Source: Sphingobium nicotianae (GTDB lineage: Bacteria > Pseudomonadota > Alphaproteobacteria > Sphingomonadales > Sphingomonadaceae). From it: a stretch of DNA of 64,000 nt. This document shows positions 32,727 to 42,000 of the stretch, one piece after another. The notes under the pieces were generated by a model. The model worked only from the letters and a program-made list of their open reading frames with translations, was not told the DNA's origin and did no database searches. The stretch lies in the NCBI RefSeq assembly GCF_018603885.1, contig NZ_JAHGAW010000001.1, forward strand, positions 494,389 to 558,388, given 5' to 3'. Made by a program: the position numbers and the translations under genes. The stretch's first letter is position 1, and each line of letters begins with the position of its first letter.

Positions 32727-34649
32727 TCAGCCATGGAAATAGTCATACACCGTCTGCGCCACCGCCGATGACACGCCGGGCGCGCGCTGGAGATCATCGA
32801 GGCTGGCGTTGCGGACGGCCTTGGCGGTGCCGAAGTGCATCAGCAGCGCCTTCTTGCGCGCCGGGCCGATGCCGGGAACCTCGTCGAGCGAACTCACGGT
32901 GATGGCCTTGGCGCGCTTCTGGCGATGGGCGCCGATGGCAAAGCGGTGCGCCTCGTCACGCAGGCGCTGCATATAGAAGAGCACGGGATGATTGACCGGG
33001 AGCGTGATCTCGCGGCCATCCATCAGATGGAATACCTCCCGCCCCTCGCGCCCGTGATGCGGCCCCTTGGCGATGCCGATCATCGTCACATCCTCGATGC
33101 CCAGATCCTCCAGGACCTTGCGCGCCGCGTTGAGCTGGCCGCGGCCGCCGTCGATCAGGACGAGATCAGGCCATTCGCCGGTGTCGCGATCCGGATCCTC
33201 GTCCTGTGCGCGGGCAAAGCGGCGCTCGAACACCTCGCGCATCATGCCGAAATCGTCGCCCGCGATCGTCTCGGGTTTTTTGATGTTGAACTTGCGATAG
33301 GCATTCTTGCGGAAGCCCTCGGGGCTCGCGACGATCATGGCGCCCAGCGCATTGGTGCCCTGGATATGGCTGTTGTCGTAGGTCTCGATGCGATCCGGCA
33401 CGCCCTCCAGCCCGAACAGCTCGGTCATGTCGGCGAGGATCTTGCCCTGCGCGCTGCTCTCGGCCTGGCGGCGCTCCAGCGATTCGACCGCGTTGCGTTG
33501 CGCCTGGCGGATCAGCTTCACCCGTTCGCCGCGCTGGGGCACCTCGATGCGCACCTTGCGGCCGATGCGCTGGCAAAGCGCTTCCGCCAGCAGCAGGCTC
33601 TCGGCCGGCTCGCGATCGCACAGGATCAAAGGCGCAGGGGGCACGTCCTCGTAAAATTGCGCCATGAACTGCATCAGCACCTCGTCCTCGCTCACCTCGG
33701 CGGTGTGGACGGGGAAGAAGCTGCGATGCCCCCAGTTCTGCCCTCCGCGAATGAAGAAGGCCTGGATGCACATGCCGCCATTCTTGCTGGCGAGCGCGTA
33801 GATGTCGGCATCGCCCAGCCCCTCGGCGTGGATCGCCTGGCTGCCCTGGATGAAGGTCAGCGCTTTCAGGCGGTCGCGATAAACGGCGGCCATCTCGAAA
33901 TCCATGGCTTCGGCAGCAGCATTCATCGCCTCGCCGAGCTTGCCCTGCACTTTGCTCGACTTGCCGCCGAGGAAATCGGCCGCGTCCGAGACCAACTCGC
34001 CATAGGCCGCCTCGTCGATCCGCCCGACGCAGGGCGCCGAGCAGCGACGGATCTGATAAAGCAGGCAGGGCCGCGAGCGATTGCTGAAATAGCTGTCGGT
34101 GCAGCTGCGCAGCAGGAACAGCTTCTGCAGCGCGTTCAGCGTCTTGCGCACCTCGCCCGCCCCGGCAAACGGGCCATAATATTGCCCCTTTATCTTGCGC
34201 GCGCCGCGATGGAGCTGGACGCGCGGGAAGGCATGATCCTCGCGCAGCAGGATGAAGGGGAAGCTTTTGTCGTCACGCAGCAGCACATTGTAGGGCGGGC
34301 GGAAACGCTTGATCAGCTGGGCCTCGAGCAGCAGCGCCTCGGCCTCGTTGTTGGTGGTGACGATGGTCATGGAGCGGGTCTGCGAGACCATGCGCTGCAG
34401 GCGCTTGGGGAGCCGATCGACCTGCGTGTAATTGGTGACGCGATTGCGCAGCGCCCGCGCCTTGCCGACATAGAGCACGTCACCGCGCGCATCCTGCATA
34501 CGATAGACGCCGGGCCGCGTCGTCAGCGACTTCAGCGTCTCGCGGATCGCCGCGACGCCCGCCTCGATATCTGGCGCATCGCTACCGCGCACCGTATAGG
34601 TGGCCGCCTCCTCGTTGAAGCGGTCCGGCGATGAGGGGCGATCGGTCAT
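32727..34649 (-). CDS. uvrC: Excinuclease ABC subunit C
   Basis: 640 residues. N-terminal GIY-YIG nuclease (GVYRMQDARGDVLYVGKA), a Cys-rich segment (CLLYQIRRCSAPCVGRI), a UVR region around 230, the RNase H-like nuclease half (ETYDNSHIQGTNALGAMIV and LVLIDGGRGQLNAA) and a C-terminal helix-hairpin-helix (VPGIGPARKKALLMHFG). With UvrA/UvrB it cuts on both sides of bulky DNA lesions. It stands alone. Confidence 0.97.
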   Translation of the reverse strand: MTDRPSSPDRFNEEAATYTVRGSDAPDIEAGVAAIRETLKSLTTRPGVYRMQDARGDVLYVGKARALRNRVTNYTQVDRLPKRLQRMVSQTRSMTIVTTNNEAEALLLEAQLIKRFRPPYNVLLRDDKSFPFILLREDHAFPRVQLHRGARKIKGQYYGPFAGAGEVRKTLNALQKLFLLRSCTDSYFSNRSRPCLLYQIRRCSAPCVGRIDEAAYGELVSDAADFLGGKSSKVQGKLGEAMNAAAEAMDFEMAAVYRDRLKALTFIQGSQAIHAEGLGDADIYALASKNGGMCIQAFFIRGGQNWGHRSFFPVHTAEVSEDEVLMQFMAQFYEDVPPAPLILCDREPAESLLLAEALCQRIGRKVRIEVPQRGERVKLIRQAQRNAVESLERRQAESSAQGKILADMTELFGLEGVPDRIETYDNSHIQGTNALGAMIVASPEGFRKNAYRKFNIKKPETIAGDDFGMMREVFERRFARAQDEDPDRDTGEWPDLVLIDGGRGQLNAARKVLEDLGIEDVTMIGIAKGPHHGREGREVFHLMDGREITLPVNHPVLFYMQRLRDEAHRFAIGAHRQKRAKAITVSSLDEVPGIGPARKKALLMHFGTAKAVRNASLDDLQRAPGVSSAVAQTVYDYFHG

Positions 34650-34715
34650 AGGTGCGATTTAGGCGCGCGGAGCGACGGGGGCAATGTCGGGACGCGGACC
34701 TTGGGAGAGATACTC

Positions 34716-35456
34716 ATGAGACTTGCCCTGCTTCCACTCGCGCTGCTCGCCACGACGCCGCTAAGCGCTCAGCCGATCTCGCCGCAACTGCGCGCGGCGC
34801 TCGCGGACAAGACCCGTCCGCAGGCTGACATCGACCGCGACGTCGCCCGCCATCCGCTGGAATTGCTCTCGCTGGCGGGCATCAAGTCTGGTCAAAAGGT
34901 CGGCGATTTCATGATGGGCGGCGGCTATTTCACGCGCATCCTCTCCAATGCAGTGGGGCCGAAGGGACGGGTCTATGCCTATCAGGCCGGCGAATTCATA
35001 GGTTTCCGCCCGGCCTATGGCGACGAGCAGAAGGCGGCGGTCGCGGGCCGCGCCAACGTCACGCCGCTCAGCATGAAGATCGGCGAGGTCGCGTTCCCGG
35101 AGAAGCTGGACGCAATCATCACCGTGCAGAATTACCACGACCTCTATCTGAAGTTCGGCGGACCGGCCTTCGCCGAGGCGGTTACCAAGCGGCTCTATAA
35201 CTCACTGAAGGCCGGCGGGACCTTCCTGGTGGTCGACCATGTGGCCAATGCAGACCCAGACTTCGTGGTGCCCGACAAGCTGCATCGCATCGACCCGGTC
35301 GCGGCAAGGAAAGCAATCGAGAAGGCGGGATTCGTGTTCGTCAGCGAGTCCAAGCTGCTCGCGGCACCGGGCGATCCGCATGACAAGAATGTGTTCGATC
35401 CGAGCATTCGCGGGAAGACGGATCAGTTCATCTATCTGTTCCGCAAGCCCAAGTGA
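34716..35456 (+). CDS. Exported class I SAM methyltransferase-like protein
   Basis: 246 residues. A cleavable signal peptide is clear (MRLALLPLALLATTPLSAQ), then a methyltransferase fold from about 60: KVGDFMMGGGYFTRILSNAVG in the glycine-motif position, then a FLVVDHVANADP strand. Relatives are annotated as methyltransferases, but SAM is not known to reach the periplasm, so the role is open. ATG 34716 has GGAGAG 6 nt upstream and gives the signal peptide; an earlier start at 34701 is less suitable. Followed by a repeat and a bidirectional terminator. Confidence 0.78.
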   Translation: MRLALLPLALLATTPLSAQPISPQLRAALADKTRPQADIDRDVARHPLELLSLAGIKSGQKVGDFMMGGGYFTRILSNAVGPKGRVYAYQAGEFIGFRPAYGDEQKAAVAGRANVTPLSMKIGEVAFPEKLDAIITVQNYHDLYLKFGGPAFAEAVTKRLYNSLKAGGTFLVVDHVANADPDFVVPDKLHRIDPVAARKAIEKAGFVFVSESKLLAAPGDPHDKNVFDPSIRGKTDQFIYLFRKPK

Positions 35457-35486
35457 TCGGCTGCTTCGTTTCGCACCGAAATTCCA

Positions 35487-35562
35487 CGTCGTTCCCGCGA
35501 ACGCGGGAATCCAGATTGGACGGTTAGGCGGTAGCTGGATTCCCGCGTTCGCGGGAATGACG
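35487..35562. repeat. Inverted repeat, family A, copy 1
   Basis: The arms are CCCGCGAACGCGGGAATCCAG and its complement, joined by a short spacer; each arm is itself palindromic (CCCGCGAACGCGGG-like). Three more copies occur at 49733, 52778 and 60869, all between genes. Confidence 0.9.
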
Positions 35563-35575
35563 GTGACGGATCACG

Positions 35576-35612
35576 AAAAAGCCGGGCGGAGGTCCCCCTC
35601 GCCCGGCTTTTT
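35576..35612. terminator. Bidirectional Rho-independent terminator
   Basis: Perfect stem AAAAAGCCGGGCG / CGCCCGGCTTTTT with an 11-nt loop. T-runs occur on both strands, so it ends both the methyltransferase gene (plus strand) and the ATP synthase Fo operon (minus strand, last stop at 35637). Confidence 0.95.
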
Positions 35613-35636
35613 CATGCCCCGCAAATGCGATGACGA

Positions 35637-36281
35637 TCAGTGCGTCAGCTTGCCGATCACGTCATCGATCAGACCCTTGTCCGCCTTGGCGTCGTGGGTC
35701 TGCTTGATCAGTGCGGCTGCGGCGGCCGTCGCGGCAGTCGCGGCCCGAGCACGGACATCCGCGATCGCGGCGCGCTCGGCGGCGGCGATCTTGTCCTCGG
35801 CCATCTTCTGGCGACGCTTCACCAACGCTTCGGCTTCAGCCTTGGCTTCAGCGATGAGGTCGGCCGCCTCTTCCTCGGCCGCCGCGCGCATCGCCTCGGC
35901 ATCCTTGGCGGCAGCGGCAATCTTCGCCTGATACTCGACCTTCAGCGCCTCGGCCTCAGCGCGCAGCTTGGCTGCTTCGTCGAGCTGGCTGCGGATGGCC
36001 GCGATCTTCTTGTCGAGCGCCCCGCCGATGGCGCCGGGCACTTTCTTGACCAGCAGCACGATCAGAAAGACCAGCATCGCCAGGCTGACCAGAGCGCCGC
36101 CATTGACGACACCGAACATGGTCGGGCCGGCCTCATGCTGCTCCGGTCCGCCATGGGCCTCTGTGGCGGCGGTCACGTTGCCGCTCAGTGACTCCACCTT
36201 GTCGGCCTGATCGAGATTGTGGGCGACTTCCTGGGTGGCGTTGTCCGCATGCATCCCGACATCCTTGCTATGATCGGCCAC
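35637..36281 (-). CDS. atpF: FoF1 ATP synthase subunit b
   Basis: 214 residues. A membrane helix at about 55-80 (FGVVNGGALVSLAMLVFLIVLL) is followed by a long charged helix (AEALVKRRQKMAEDKIAAAERAAIADVRA), the peripheral stalk. About 50 residues precede the helix, a longer N-terminus than in enterobacterial b. The start is GTG 36281, one base after the b' stop. Last gene of the Fo operon. Confidence 0.9.
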   Translation of the reverse strand: MADHSKDVGMHADNATQEVAHNLDQADKVESLSGNVTAATEAHGGPEQHEAGPTMFGVVNGGALVSLAMLVFLIVLLVKKVPGAIGGALDKKIAAIRSQLDEAAKLRAEAEALKVEYQAKIAAAAKDAEAMRAAAEEEAADLIAEAKAEAEALVKRRQKMAEDKIAAAERAAIADVRARAATAATAAAAALIKQTHDAKADKGLIDDVIGKLTH

Positions 36282-36282
36282 G

Positions 36283-36768
36283 TCAGAGCACCGCCTTCAC
36301 GGCCTGGAGCGCGGCATCGGAGGAGACCTCCGCACCGGCCAGGCGGCGCACGATGTCTGCCGCCGCTTCCGCCGCGACCGCTTCGATCTCGCCGAGCGCC
36401 TTGCTGCGGCCCGTCTCGATCACGGCTTCGGCCGCCGCGAGCTTCTCGCCGATGGCGGCGTCCGCCTTGGCGAGCTTGGCTTCGCGGTCCTTGGCGCCCT
36501 TGGCCTTGGCCTCGGCGAGCTTGGCCTGCGCCTGCGCGCGTGCCTCATTTTCCTTCGCCCGCCAGTCGGCTTCCAGCGCATCGGCAGCCGCCGAACCCGC
36601 CTTGGCCGCGTCGAGATCATCGGCGATCTTCCTGTCGCGCGCGTCGACCGTCGACTGGACCTTGGGAACCATGCCGAGGCCGATGACGAAGAACACGAAA
36701 CCGAACGTCAGCAGCATCCAGAAGATCTGCGACGAGTAGGTTGCGGCGAGCTGGGCTATCTGAGGCAT
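36283..36768 (-). CDS. atpG: FoF1 ATP synthase subunit b'
   Basis: 161 residues. N-terminal MPQIAQLAATYSSQIFW then a membrane helix LLTFGFVFFVIGLGMVPKVQ, then a helical stalk. Pairs with b in the split stator typical of alphaproteobacteria and photosynthetic bacteria. The start is ATG 36768 with AGGTG upstream; the frame stays open to 36828. The gene symbol follows alphaproteobacterial use for b' and should not be confused with the gamma subunit gene. Confidence 0.9.
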   Translation of the reverse strand: MPQIAQLAATYSSQIFWMLLTFGFVFFVIGLGMVPKVQSTVDARDRKIADDLDAAKAGSAAADALEADWRAKENEARAQAQAKLAEAKAKGAKDREAKLAKADAAIGEKLAAAEAVIETGRSKALGEIEAVAAEAAADIVRRLAGAEVSSDAALQAVKAVL

Positions 36769-36851
36769 ATCACCTGTCCGTCCTGGCGGTCCGGCGGCGC
36801 CCCAAAGGAGCGACCGCCAGATCCGCAATCATTGTCCGATCGTGCGAGCGA

Positions 36852-37079
36852 TCAGGCAACGAAGATCAGGATCATCGAGACGACGAACGCCAGCAGACCG
36901 AGAAGCTCGGCAGCGGCGAAGCCGATGAACAGACGGCCCTGCTGACCGTCGGCGGCACCCGGATTGCGCAGCGCGCTCTCAAGGAACGAGCCGAACACAT
37001 TGCCCACGCCGAGCGCGGCCATGCCGGCACCGATAGCGGCCAGACCAGCACCGATCAGCTTTGCTGCTTCTGCGTCCAT
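36852..37079 (-). CDS. atpE: FoF1 ATP synthase subunit c
   Basis: 75 residues, two hydrophobic helices with GAGLAAIGAGMAALGVG in the first and the proton-carrying carboxylate E58 in FAAAELLGLLAF. The polar loop SALRNPGAADGQ links them. Forms the rotating c-ring. Confidence 0.97.
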   Translation of the reverse strand: MDAEAAKLIGAGLAAIGAGMAALGVGNVFGSFLESALRNPGAADGQQGRLFIGFAAAELLGLLAFVVSMILIFVA

Positions 37080-37123
37080 GTTATAAACTCCTTTTCAAAT
37101 TCGTTCGTTAGTTGATTGAAAAC

Positions 37124-37909
37124 TCAGTGAAGATTGACCGCATCATTGATGTAGAGCGAGGTCAGCAACGCAAACACATAAGCCTGAATGACCGCGACCA
37201 GCAGCTCCAGCGCGCTGATGCCGACCATCAGCAGGAAGCTCGGAATGCCGATCGCGATGCCCCAGCCCGGGCCGGCATTGGCGCTGTTGATGACGAAGCT
37301 CGACAGCACTTCCAGCAGGATGTGGCCGGCCATCATCGCGACAAAGAGTCGCAGGCCGAGGCTGAACGGGCGCACCATGAAGGACACCAGCTCGATGAAG
37401 GGGATCAGCCAGAGCAGCCAGATCGGCGTACCATGCGGCACGAACAGCGAGAAGAAATGAAAGCCATGACGCCAGAAGCCGACGATCAGCACGATCGAAA
37501 AGCTCAGAATGGCGAGCACGCCGGTGGCGGTGAAATGGCTCGTGAAGGTGAAGGCATGGCTGCCGAACAGGCCGAGCGGCAACAGGCCAAGCAGGTTCGC
37601 CGCCAGAATGAACATGAACAGCGAGAAGACATAGGGCACGAACTTCTTGCCCTCGGGCCCGACATTCGCGCTCAACAGATTGTCGATGAAGCCGGTCATC
37701 GTCTCCACGGCCATCTGCCAGCGGCCCGGCACGAGCTGACGCTGCATGCCAAGCGCGACGAAGCCCCAGAGCACGACGACGGCAAGCACCATCCACAAGG
37801 CGCTGTTGGTGAAGGCGATATTATACCCGCCGATCGCCCAGTGATCGGTGCCGAACAGCGGCTCGATCGTGAACTGGTGCATTGGGTCAATCTTGCCGGA
37901 TTCTGCCAC
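37124..37909 (-). CDS. atpB: FoF1 ATP synthase subunit a
   Basis: 261 residues, about six membrane segments. It has the conserved essential Arg region (RPFSLGLRLFVAMMAGHI) and an AYVFALLTSLYINDAV end. It forms the proton half-channels against the c-ring. GTG start at 37909, 45 bp after atpI. Confidence 0.96.
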   Translation of the reverse strand: MAESGKIDPMHQFTIEPLFGTDHWAIGGYNIAFTNSALWMVLAVVVLWGFVALGMQRQLVPGRWQMAVETMTGFIDNLLSANVGPEGKKFVPYVFSLFMFILAANLLGLLPLGLFGSHAFTFTSHFTATGVLAILSFSIVLIVGFWRHGFHFFSLFVPHGTPIWLLWLIPFIELVSFMVRPFSLGLRLFVAMMAGHILLEVLSSFVINSANAGPGWGIAIGIPSFLLMVGISALELLVAVIQAYVFALLTSLYINDAVNLH

Positions 37910-37952
37910 GTCTGCTTCCCAAAAACCGTCTGATCTTAAGACGAAAGCGCCC

Positions 37953-38276
37953 TCATTTCTCAGGACGCTTGGTCGAAATCCTAATGATGTTCCTGAAGGC
38001 TACGAATATCCCCAGGAAGAGGAAAACCAGCAGGAGCCAGGGCGATGTGCCGATCCACTTGTCCAGGACGAAGCCGATCAACGCGCCACCGACAAGACCG
38101 CCAATCAGTTCCGCGAGCACCCGGTTGCCCAGACGAGTGTTTTCGTCCGTGCCACCGGTCTGACCCGCATTGGTCCTGACCTGCTCGACCGCCTCGGCGC
38201 GTTTCAGCCGCTCTTCGAGCGAACCGATGCGGCTATCCTTGGCAATCGGGTCCTGCCCGGGTTCGGTCTCGGCCAT
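37953..38276 (-). CDS. atpI: AtpI/AtpZ-like ATP synthase assembly protein
   Basis: 107 residues. A polar N-terminal half (SLEERLKRAEAVEQV) and two membrane helices in the family pattern (LIGGLVGGALIGFVLDKWIG, then LLLVFLFLGIFVAFRN). It helps c-ring assembly or magnesium supply in other bacteria. First gene of the Fo operon; the promoter should lie in the 190-bp gap upstream. Confidence 0.9.
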   Translation of the reverse strand: MAETEPGQDPIAKDSRIGSLEERLKRAEAVEQVRTNAGQTGGTDENTRLGNRVLAELIGGLVGGALIGFVLDKWIGTSPWLLLVFLFLGIFVAFRNIIRISTKRPEK

Positions 38277-38466
38277 GTCGCCACTCCCGTTTCGCGTCGC
38301 TTCGACGCGTAAAAAGAGCAGGCTCCATGACGCGCCAAGTCCGCCCCCGTCAAGGCGCGGCCCGTGTAGAAAGCGAATGCCACCAAGTCAACCTTGGCGC
38401 GCCCGGATGCTGGAGAGCGTGGAATTTAGCGCGAAATCATTTCCGCTTTGTGTCGAATCGGCCCGA

Positions 38467-38856
38467 TCAGTTGCCCGCGCCCGCGCAATAATCCGGCAGG
38501 GCGATCGGGCCTGCGCCCTTCGTCTGCCAGTCGCCGGCGCCGATCCGATAGATCTGGCCCTGCGAGACGCGGCTGGCGAGCGTCTGGCAACCGGTCACGG
38601 CCGCCGCCTCGGCCACGGTCGCGCCGCGCTTTCCGGCAAGCTCGGTATAGGCGGCGCGGCGCTTGATGTTGAGCGCATCGACCGCGGCCTTCACCTCGCT
38701 GGAGACGCTGCCTTTGATGCCGAGATAGCCATCGGCCTGTTCGCCCACGGTCCCGGCGGCCTTGGCAGCGCTGATGACGCTGTCCTGTGCGAGGGCTGGC
38801 GCGCCGAGCGCGAGCAGGGCGGCGAGGGCGGCGGTGGAGAAGATCATGCGTGTCAT
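38467..38856 (-). CDS. ydbL: YdbL-like periplasmic protein (DUF1318)
   Basis: 129 residues. Signal peptide MIFSTAALAALLALGAPALA (preceded by MTR), then the DUF1318 pattern (GYLGIKGSVSSEVKAAVDAL, NIKRRAAYTELAGKRG). In Enterobacteria YdbL accompanies YdbH and YnbE in outer-membrane lipid transport and is thought to prevent YnbE from aggregating. The ATG overlaps the ynbE stop (ATGA). ATG 38847 is an alternative start. Confidence 0.87.
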   Translation of the reverse strand: MTRMIFSTAALAALLALGAPALAQDSVISAAKAAGTVGEQADGYLGIKGSVSSEVKAAVDALNIKRRAAYTELAGKRGATVAEAAAVTGCQTLASRVSQGQIYRIGAGDWQTKGAGPIALPDYCAGAGN

Positions 38857-39062
38857 TGCGGGAAAAGCTCCGGATTGTTCTGGATGAGGTCTTTGGCGTC
38901 CTGCTGGAGCCGCACGACCACTTCCTGCTGGATCTTGACGTTCAGATTGATTTCGATCGGCTTGTCCGGCGCGCGCACCTGGATGCAGCCGCCCGCCAGG
39001 ATGACGAGGGTCAGTCCGGTGCCGGTGCGCGTGCCTTTCAAGAGCCATGGTCGATGCCTCAT
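38853..39062 (-). CDS. ynbE: YnbE-like outer-membrane lipoprotein
   Basis: 69 residues. Lipobox LAGGC at about 22-26 marks it as a lipoprotein; the mature part VRAPDKPIEINLNVKIQQEV is the YnbE signature. YnbE multimers are known to complete the groove of YdbH at the outer membrane. Starts inside the ydbH stop and ends inside the ydbL start (4-bp overlaps on both sides). Confidence 0.88.
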   Translation of the reverse strand: MRHRPWLLKGTRTGTGLTLVILAGGCIQVRAPDKPIEINLNVKIQQEVVVRLQQDAKDLIQNNPELFPQ

Positions 39063-42000
39063 TTCGGTTCCCCTTTTATGCGCTTGTCGCTGTCCACGGG
39101 CTGAACGGCAAGCCTTCCCTCATCGGTGATGACCGGCGCCGTGTGATTGCGCAGGGCATCGCTGACCGCCCGCCTCGGGTCGGCAAGGCCGGTCGCGGTG
39201 TTGAGCAGGCCACGGAAAGGCGCCTCGATGCGGATGTTGAAGATGAATGGCAGGCCGAGGAACGGCCGCGAGATGAAGCTCTTCTTCGCCTCTTCCGTGC
39301 CCTGATTGACGCCGTTGATCGTGAGCCGGGTGACGAACTCGCCGTCCAGCGCGCCGTCGAGCATGATGGCGAGGCAGCGATAGCGCAGATTCTTGAGCGC
39401 ATCGAAGGCGAGCTTTCCATAGGCGCCGAGCTGGGCGTTCGACACCTCGCCGACATAAGCGAGATTGCCGGACTGGCGGGCCGGATCGCAGGGCACGTCG
39501 AGACCCTGTGTGCTTTGCAGGATGAGGGGCGGATTGCCCTGCTGGCGCGCCACCAGGAGGCCGCCCTCGATCCGCCCGCCCGTTTCGTCGAAGACCATCG
39601 GCAGCAGGCCGTCGAACGTGCCCGTCGCGGAGATATTGTCGAGCTCCAGCGTGTTGATGAAGGCGCCGGCCTCCAGACCCACAACGCGGAAGGTGAGCTT
39701 GCGGGGCTTTTTCGCGTCCAGATCCAGCGTGGCCGGCAGCATCGACAAGGTTCCACCAGAGAAGGGCCATTGCCCGCCCTCGATTCGCGCCTGCTGGCTG
39801 GAGAGCAGGGCATAATGGATCGTACCGTCCGTCACCTCGATGCCGGGATTGATGCTGCCGACCGTCATCACCTGCCCCGGCAGGGTGCGCATGCCGAGCA
39901 GATCGGCGAAGTGGATCGTCGTCGCGAAATTGGTGACCGGGCCGAAGGCGGCGGCAAAGCTCATGCCCTTCGTCGAGAAAGTGCCGTCGCTGGTCACATG
40001 TTCGGCGGTCCAGCGGATTTGCCCCTGCCCTTCAACCACGCCGTCAACATTGGCGATCACACCCAGAGCCAGGGATGTCAGGTCGTCGGGCTGGAGCGCG
40101 CCGCCGAAGCGCAGATTGTCGAGCTTGATGTCCGCCTGCCCCGCGCCACTGGACAGGTCGTGGCGGATCGTCACCGCGGCCACCCGCACCTGCCGGGTGG
40201 GATGAACGAGCATGCCCGTCGCATCGATGCGGCCATCGGCGAGCGTCAGGTGGACATCGCGTCCGGCCAGCGGGCGGAAACGCGGATCGGCCAGGACATC
40301 GGCAACGCGCAGGCCGCCATCGACATCCAGGCGGCCATTGCGGAAGGCCCAGCGGCCGGCCAGCTCGGTAAGGTCGAGCGGCACCGCGCCGATGCGCCCC
40401 GCTCCCCCCTCGAATGTGCCGGCAAGGCCGCCCCCGCGCGGGGTGGCCATGCCGACCAGCCGGTTCGCGGCCAGCCGCACGGGATTGTCAGCCGGGCCGA
40501 TCCGCACGTCAGGCGCCGCCAGCTCGAACTGCCCCGCCCCGAGCGCATAGCGCGCCGAGGCGGCCTTGAAGGCGAGCGGGCTGGCGCCGATCCGCCCGGT
40601 CAGCGCCATCATGTCGATCCGGATGTCGCCATTGTCGATGCCGCACAGCCGCACCGTCGCAGGATCGAGCGCCAAACTGGAGAGGCGCACCGCCGTCCAG
40701 CGAACCGGCGCGCAACTTCCCGCCAGGCGCACGCTGCCATCGGGCGAGAAACGTGCATCGACCGGCGCGGTGAGCCCGGTCAGCTGGCCATCGGGGAGCG
40801 GGCCATCCAGGGTCAGCGTCGTGCGCACCTGCCCGGCCCCTCGCCGGTCGATCGCGAAGTCGACAGGCGTCAGTCGCAGCCGCGCCGTTCCCGCCGCATA
40901 GTCGGCCAGTGTCGCGCGACCGCGCACCATGCCCTTCTCGTCCGCAGCGAAGGCGATTTTGCCCTCGGGCAATCCGCCGCCGCTCAGCGCGATCGTCCCC
41001 GTCGCCGCCAGCGCGCCATCGGGCCAGTTGAATTTGACCGCGCTGCCATCCGTCGCCCGCACCCGCGCGCCGCTGCGCGCGGTGAGTTCGAGCCTGTCGA
41101 GCGCCGCATTGCCGCGCGAGCCGAGCAGGTTGACCGCGCCGCCCAGCACCAACCGATTGCCCTTGCCAATCTCGGCGATCGCCTTTGCGAGCTTGCCGGC
41201 CAGCGGCTCCAGTGGCGTCCCGGCGGCGGCGCGAACCAGCGCGCCCATGTCGATGCCCTTGGCCGGATGCGCATTGTCGACCGTCGCGACGCCGGTCCAG
41301 GCGAGGCCGGTGTCCCCACTCGCGCGCAATGCGAAATTGCCGCCGATCTTGGCCGCACCCGTCTCGACCCCGTCGATACTCACATGCGCGGCCGAGACCG
41401 AGGCACTGCCGCGCAGGTCGGCCGCCTTGCCCTTGAAAGTGACCAACCCCGAAAGCTTGTCCAGCCGCCGCGCCGCCTGCCGGGCATCGTCGGCATAGAG
41501 CGTCACCGCGCCGCTCATATCCTGCAGGGCAATATCGCTGCGCAGATTGAAATCGAGCTTGGGTGCCGCCACCAGCGTATCGCCACAGACCAGCATCGGC
41601 GCCGAGACCGGCCCGATCAGCAGGATGCGCTCATCCTGCGTCGAGACGTCGAGCGGCGCGCGCGGCCGCTCGATCTGGCAATCGCCGATCTGCAGGCCCG
41701 ATGAGGCCACGCTCAGCGTACCCCCGAAGCCGGACCGCACCGGCCCGCGACCCTGCAGCGCAAACTGGAGCGCGCCAAGATCGCTGGCGATGTCGGCGCG
41801 GGCATCGTCGAGTTCGACCGTCCAGTCCGGCAGGCGAGCTTCGCCCCTTCCGGTGCTGCCCTGAAGCAGCCTGGTCACCTGGCCGAGATCAAGGGTGCCC
41901 TCGTGCAGCCGGCCGCGCAGCCGCACGCCGCTTGCCTGAACCCGTGTGATCCGGGCGCCGCCGAGACCCCAGCCGATGTCCACCTCGACAAAGCGGACGG

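Noticed and set aside
32835..34634. Long open frame opposite uvrC
   Set aside because: The minus strand encodes a full UvrC with all motifs; the plus frame has low-complexity Ala/Leu/Asp composition and no ribosome-binding site.
39047..41704. Long open frame on the plus strand opposite ydbH
   Set aside because: It is antisense to a clear AsmA-like gene, Arg/Gln/Ala-rich without domain motifs, and of the kind high-GC DNA gives by codon bias.
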